Below, piece after piece: positions 5,546 to 6,734 of a stretch of 6,734 bases of DNA. The stretch lies in assembly GCA_018660965.1 (NCBI GenBank), contig JABJJH010000290.1, forward strand, positions 1 through 6,734, written 5' to 3'. The first letter of the stretch is position 1; each line of letters starts with the position of its first letter. The position numbers were made by a program, and so were the translations under genes. The notes under the pieces were generated by a model that was not told the DNA's origin, ran no database searches, and saw nothing but the letters and a program-made list of their open reading frames with translations. Source of the stretch: Rhodospirillaceae bacterium (GTDB lineage Bacteria > Pseudomonadota > Alphaproteobacteria > UBA8366 > GCA-2717185).

Positions 5546-5890
5546 ATGGCTGAACCGCCCGAAATTGAAGACCTCGCCCGTCGTTTTCTCGACCTTTGGG
5601 GACAGCATTTAACGGCGATTGCGAGCGATCCGGCGACCAATACGATGATGGGCCCGGACGCGTGGATGGCCATGACCCAATGCTGGACGCAAGGCGGTGA
5701 CCATGCCGACGGAACATCATCCGAAGCGCCGGACAACCCCGGCGGCGCCCCCGGACGTGCGATGGGGACCACGCCCGTTGCCAGCGCATCTGGCGGCGGC
5801 GACGACGCTGTTCGCGACCTCGAACGCCGTCTTGGGGAGCTTGAAGAACGGATCGCCGCTTTGGAATCCGCTGACCCAACCGACCGGTGA
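5546..5890 (+). CDS. Small PHA-locus protein with C-terminal coiled coil
   Basis: A 114-residue protein, unrecognised by name. Residues 1-30 form a predicted amphipathic helix (ARRFLDLWGQHLTAIASDP). A Met/Trp-rich stretch follows (MMGPDAWMAMTQCW, 34-47), then a Gly/Asp/Pro/Ala-rich linker (48-86), and a heptad-like coiled coil RDLERRLGELEERIAALE (90-107). Start choice: the frame is open further left to a TTG at 5423, but that extension is Arg-rich and crosses the candidate operators; ATG 5546 begins the protein-like part. The gene is divergent from phaR, and the phaC-like gene starts inside it at 5703. A small helical protein with a coiled coil before a short synthase is reminiscent of the PhaE or PhaR partner subunits of class III and IV synthases, or of a phasin, but there is no clear sequence identity. 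Role inferred from position only. Confidence 0.72.
   Translation: MAEPPEIEDLARRFLDLWGQHLTAIASDPATNTMMGPDAWMAMTQCWTQGGDHADGTSSEAPDNPGGAPGRAMGTTPVASASGGGDDAVRDLERRLGELEERIAALESADPTDR
5691..5697 (+). promoter_or_regulatory. Ribosome binding site for the phaC-like gene, inside the upstream gene
   Basis: AAGGCGG lies five bases before the ATG at 5703 and within the coding part of the 114-residue gene. It supports 5703 as the start of the phaC-like frame over the in-frame GTG at 5757, which has no such sequence before it. Confidence 0.5.
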
Positions 5891-6734
5891 TCTAAAACCG
5901 GCGGCGGACGCCCTGGCGCTGGCCTTCGCCGGCGCCGATCCTGAGGTGTTCGCCGCAGCCGCCATGCGGGAATCCAGAAGCCGGATGGACGCTTTTCTAA
6001 CCGGCGTCGAACGCTACCGAACCGCGTCGTATTCGCGTAACGTATCAGACCCGCCGCCAATCTGGTCGGAAGGCTCGACGCGGTTGCTGGATTACGGCGC
6101 GGGCTCCAAAAATCGGCCCGTTCTGCTCATTCCGTCGTTGATCAACCGGGGCTATATTCTCGACCTGTCCCAGGCATGCAGCTTCGCCCGCTGGCTCGCG
6201 GCGCAAGGAATGCGGCCTCTTCTGGTCGATTGGGGCGCGCCGGGACCGGCGGAGCAAAACTTTGGGCTGGATCAGTATATTGCTCGGCTGGAGCGCGGTC
6301 TGGACATCGCGGCCAAGGCGGGGCCGGTCCCGGTTCTGGGGTATTGCATGGGCGGCTTGCTGGCCATGGCGCTGGCCGTTCGCCGCCAGGTTGATATCGA
6401 CCGCCTCGCGCTACTGGCGACGCCATGGGATTTTCACGCGCCCAACCCGGCGACCGCATTGCGGCTTTCCCAATTCGCCGCCGCCTGCGAACCGCTCCTT
6501 GCGCTGCAGGGCGTGTTGCCGGTCGATGTGATCCAGATGCTGTTTTTCTCGCTCGACCCGTTTCTTGGGGTGCGCAAGTTCACCGCATTTGGCGCCGCTG
6601 CGCCCGATTCCGCGCGCGCGGAGGCCTTCGTCGCTTTGGAGGATTGGTTGAACGACGGTGCGCCCCTGCCCGCAACTGTCGCGCGTGAATGCCTGCGCGG
6701 GTGGTACGGCGACAACACGCCCGCGCGGGGCGAA
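5703..6734 (+). CDS. phaC: PhaC-like polyhydroxyalkanoate synthase / alpha-beta hydrolase, 3' end outside window
   Basis: An open frame of 344 residues running off the right edge. In this family the enzyme joins hydroxyacyl-CoA units into PHA at the granule surface, using a Cys nucleophile. Seen in order: RWGPRPLPAHL (20-30), a helical N-terminal part, the strand and loop RPVLLIPSLINRGYILDLS (138-156), LLVDWGAP (173-180), and the nucleophile elbow G-Y-C-M-G-G with Cys215. Then comes a cap-type region and WYGDNTPARGE at the edge. The catalytic Asp and His expected about 150 and 180 residues after the Cys lie outside. With no long N-terminal domain it is shorter than class I synthases (near 600). 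The start at ATG 5703 overlaps the upstream gene by 188 bp in another frame; later starts (GTG 5757, ATG 5964) would cut the overlap, the last one losing the GPRPLP segment. Family is firm; polymerase activity is inferred from the Cys box and the phaR neighbour. Confidence 0.87.
   Translation, partial: MPTEHHPKRRTTPAAPPDVRWGPRPLPAHLAAATTLFATSNAVLGSLKNGSPLWNPLTQPTGDLKPAADALALAFAGADPEVFAAAAMRESRSRMDAFLTGVERYRTASYSRNVSDPPPIWSEGSTRLLDYGAGSKNRPVLLIPSLINRGYILDLSQACSFARWLAAQGMRPLLVDWGAPGPAEQNFGLDQYIARLERGLDIAAKAGPVPVLGYCMGGLLAMALAVRRQVDIDRLALLATPWDFHAPNPATALRLSQFAAACEPLLALQGVLPVDVIQMLFFSLDPFLGVRKFTAFGAAAPDSARAEAFVALEDWLNDGAPLPATVARECLRGWYGDNTPARGE

Noticed and set aside
5482..6060. Minus-strand open frame (192 residues) over the small PHA gene and the start of the phaC-like gene
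   Set aside because: Arg/Ser/Pro-rich composition typical of antisense frames, with no ribosome binding site; the plus strand explains the region. The neighbouring minus-strand frame at 5343-5879 was rejected for the same reason.

Overview
The window looks like the chromosome of an alphaproteobacterium, most likely of the Rhodospirillales type. Three things point there: GC-rich codon usage with G/C in third positions, a PhaR regulator with an alphaproteobacterial-style PHA accumulation domain, and a short PhaC-like synthase with a preceding coiled-coil gene. The lineage is an inference from protein character only. I see no rRNA, tRNA, CRISPR array, insertion sequence or phage gene.

Left part (1-2970). 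The 3' 57% or so of a HyuA-type hydantoinase/oxoprolinase gene enters from the left edge and ends at 1196. Eight bases later it meets, tail to tail, a long short-chain dehydrogenase (SDR) gene on the minus strand. Upstream of the SDR on the same strand, separated by 80 bp with a small dyad, is a membrane-anchored DUF218 (YdcF/SanA/ElyC-like) gene.

Middle (2971-4726). The DUF218 gene is divergent from a polytopic membrane protein of the UPF0104/lysylphosphatidylglycerol-synthase transmembrane superfamily. The 138-bp spacer holds an inverted repeat around a TAATATA box. The membrane gene converges on an unrecognised 149-residue Pro/Arg-rich protein. That gene has an in-frame stop just upstream and a TATAAT box five bases before its ATG, which suggests a leaderless mRNA.

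Right part (4727-6734). This is a polyhydroxyalkanoate (PHA) locus. phaR, the PHA-responsive repressor, is on the minus strand. It is divergent from a two-gene plus-strand unit: a 114-residue protein with a C-terminal coiled coil, then a PhaC-like alpha/beta hydrolase with a G-Y-C-M-G-G nucleophile box that runs off the right edge. The phaC-like gene appears to start inside the small gene, so about 188 bp would be read in two frames. The divergent spacer contains two near-identical 13-mers exactly 42 bp apart that resemble the CTGC-N3-GCAG element reported for PhaR. This suggests that PhaR controls itself and the synthase unit.

The dual-coded synthase pair, the candidate operator pair and the leaderless small gene are the parts most worth following up. 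The rest is ordinary accessory or housekeeping content.
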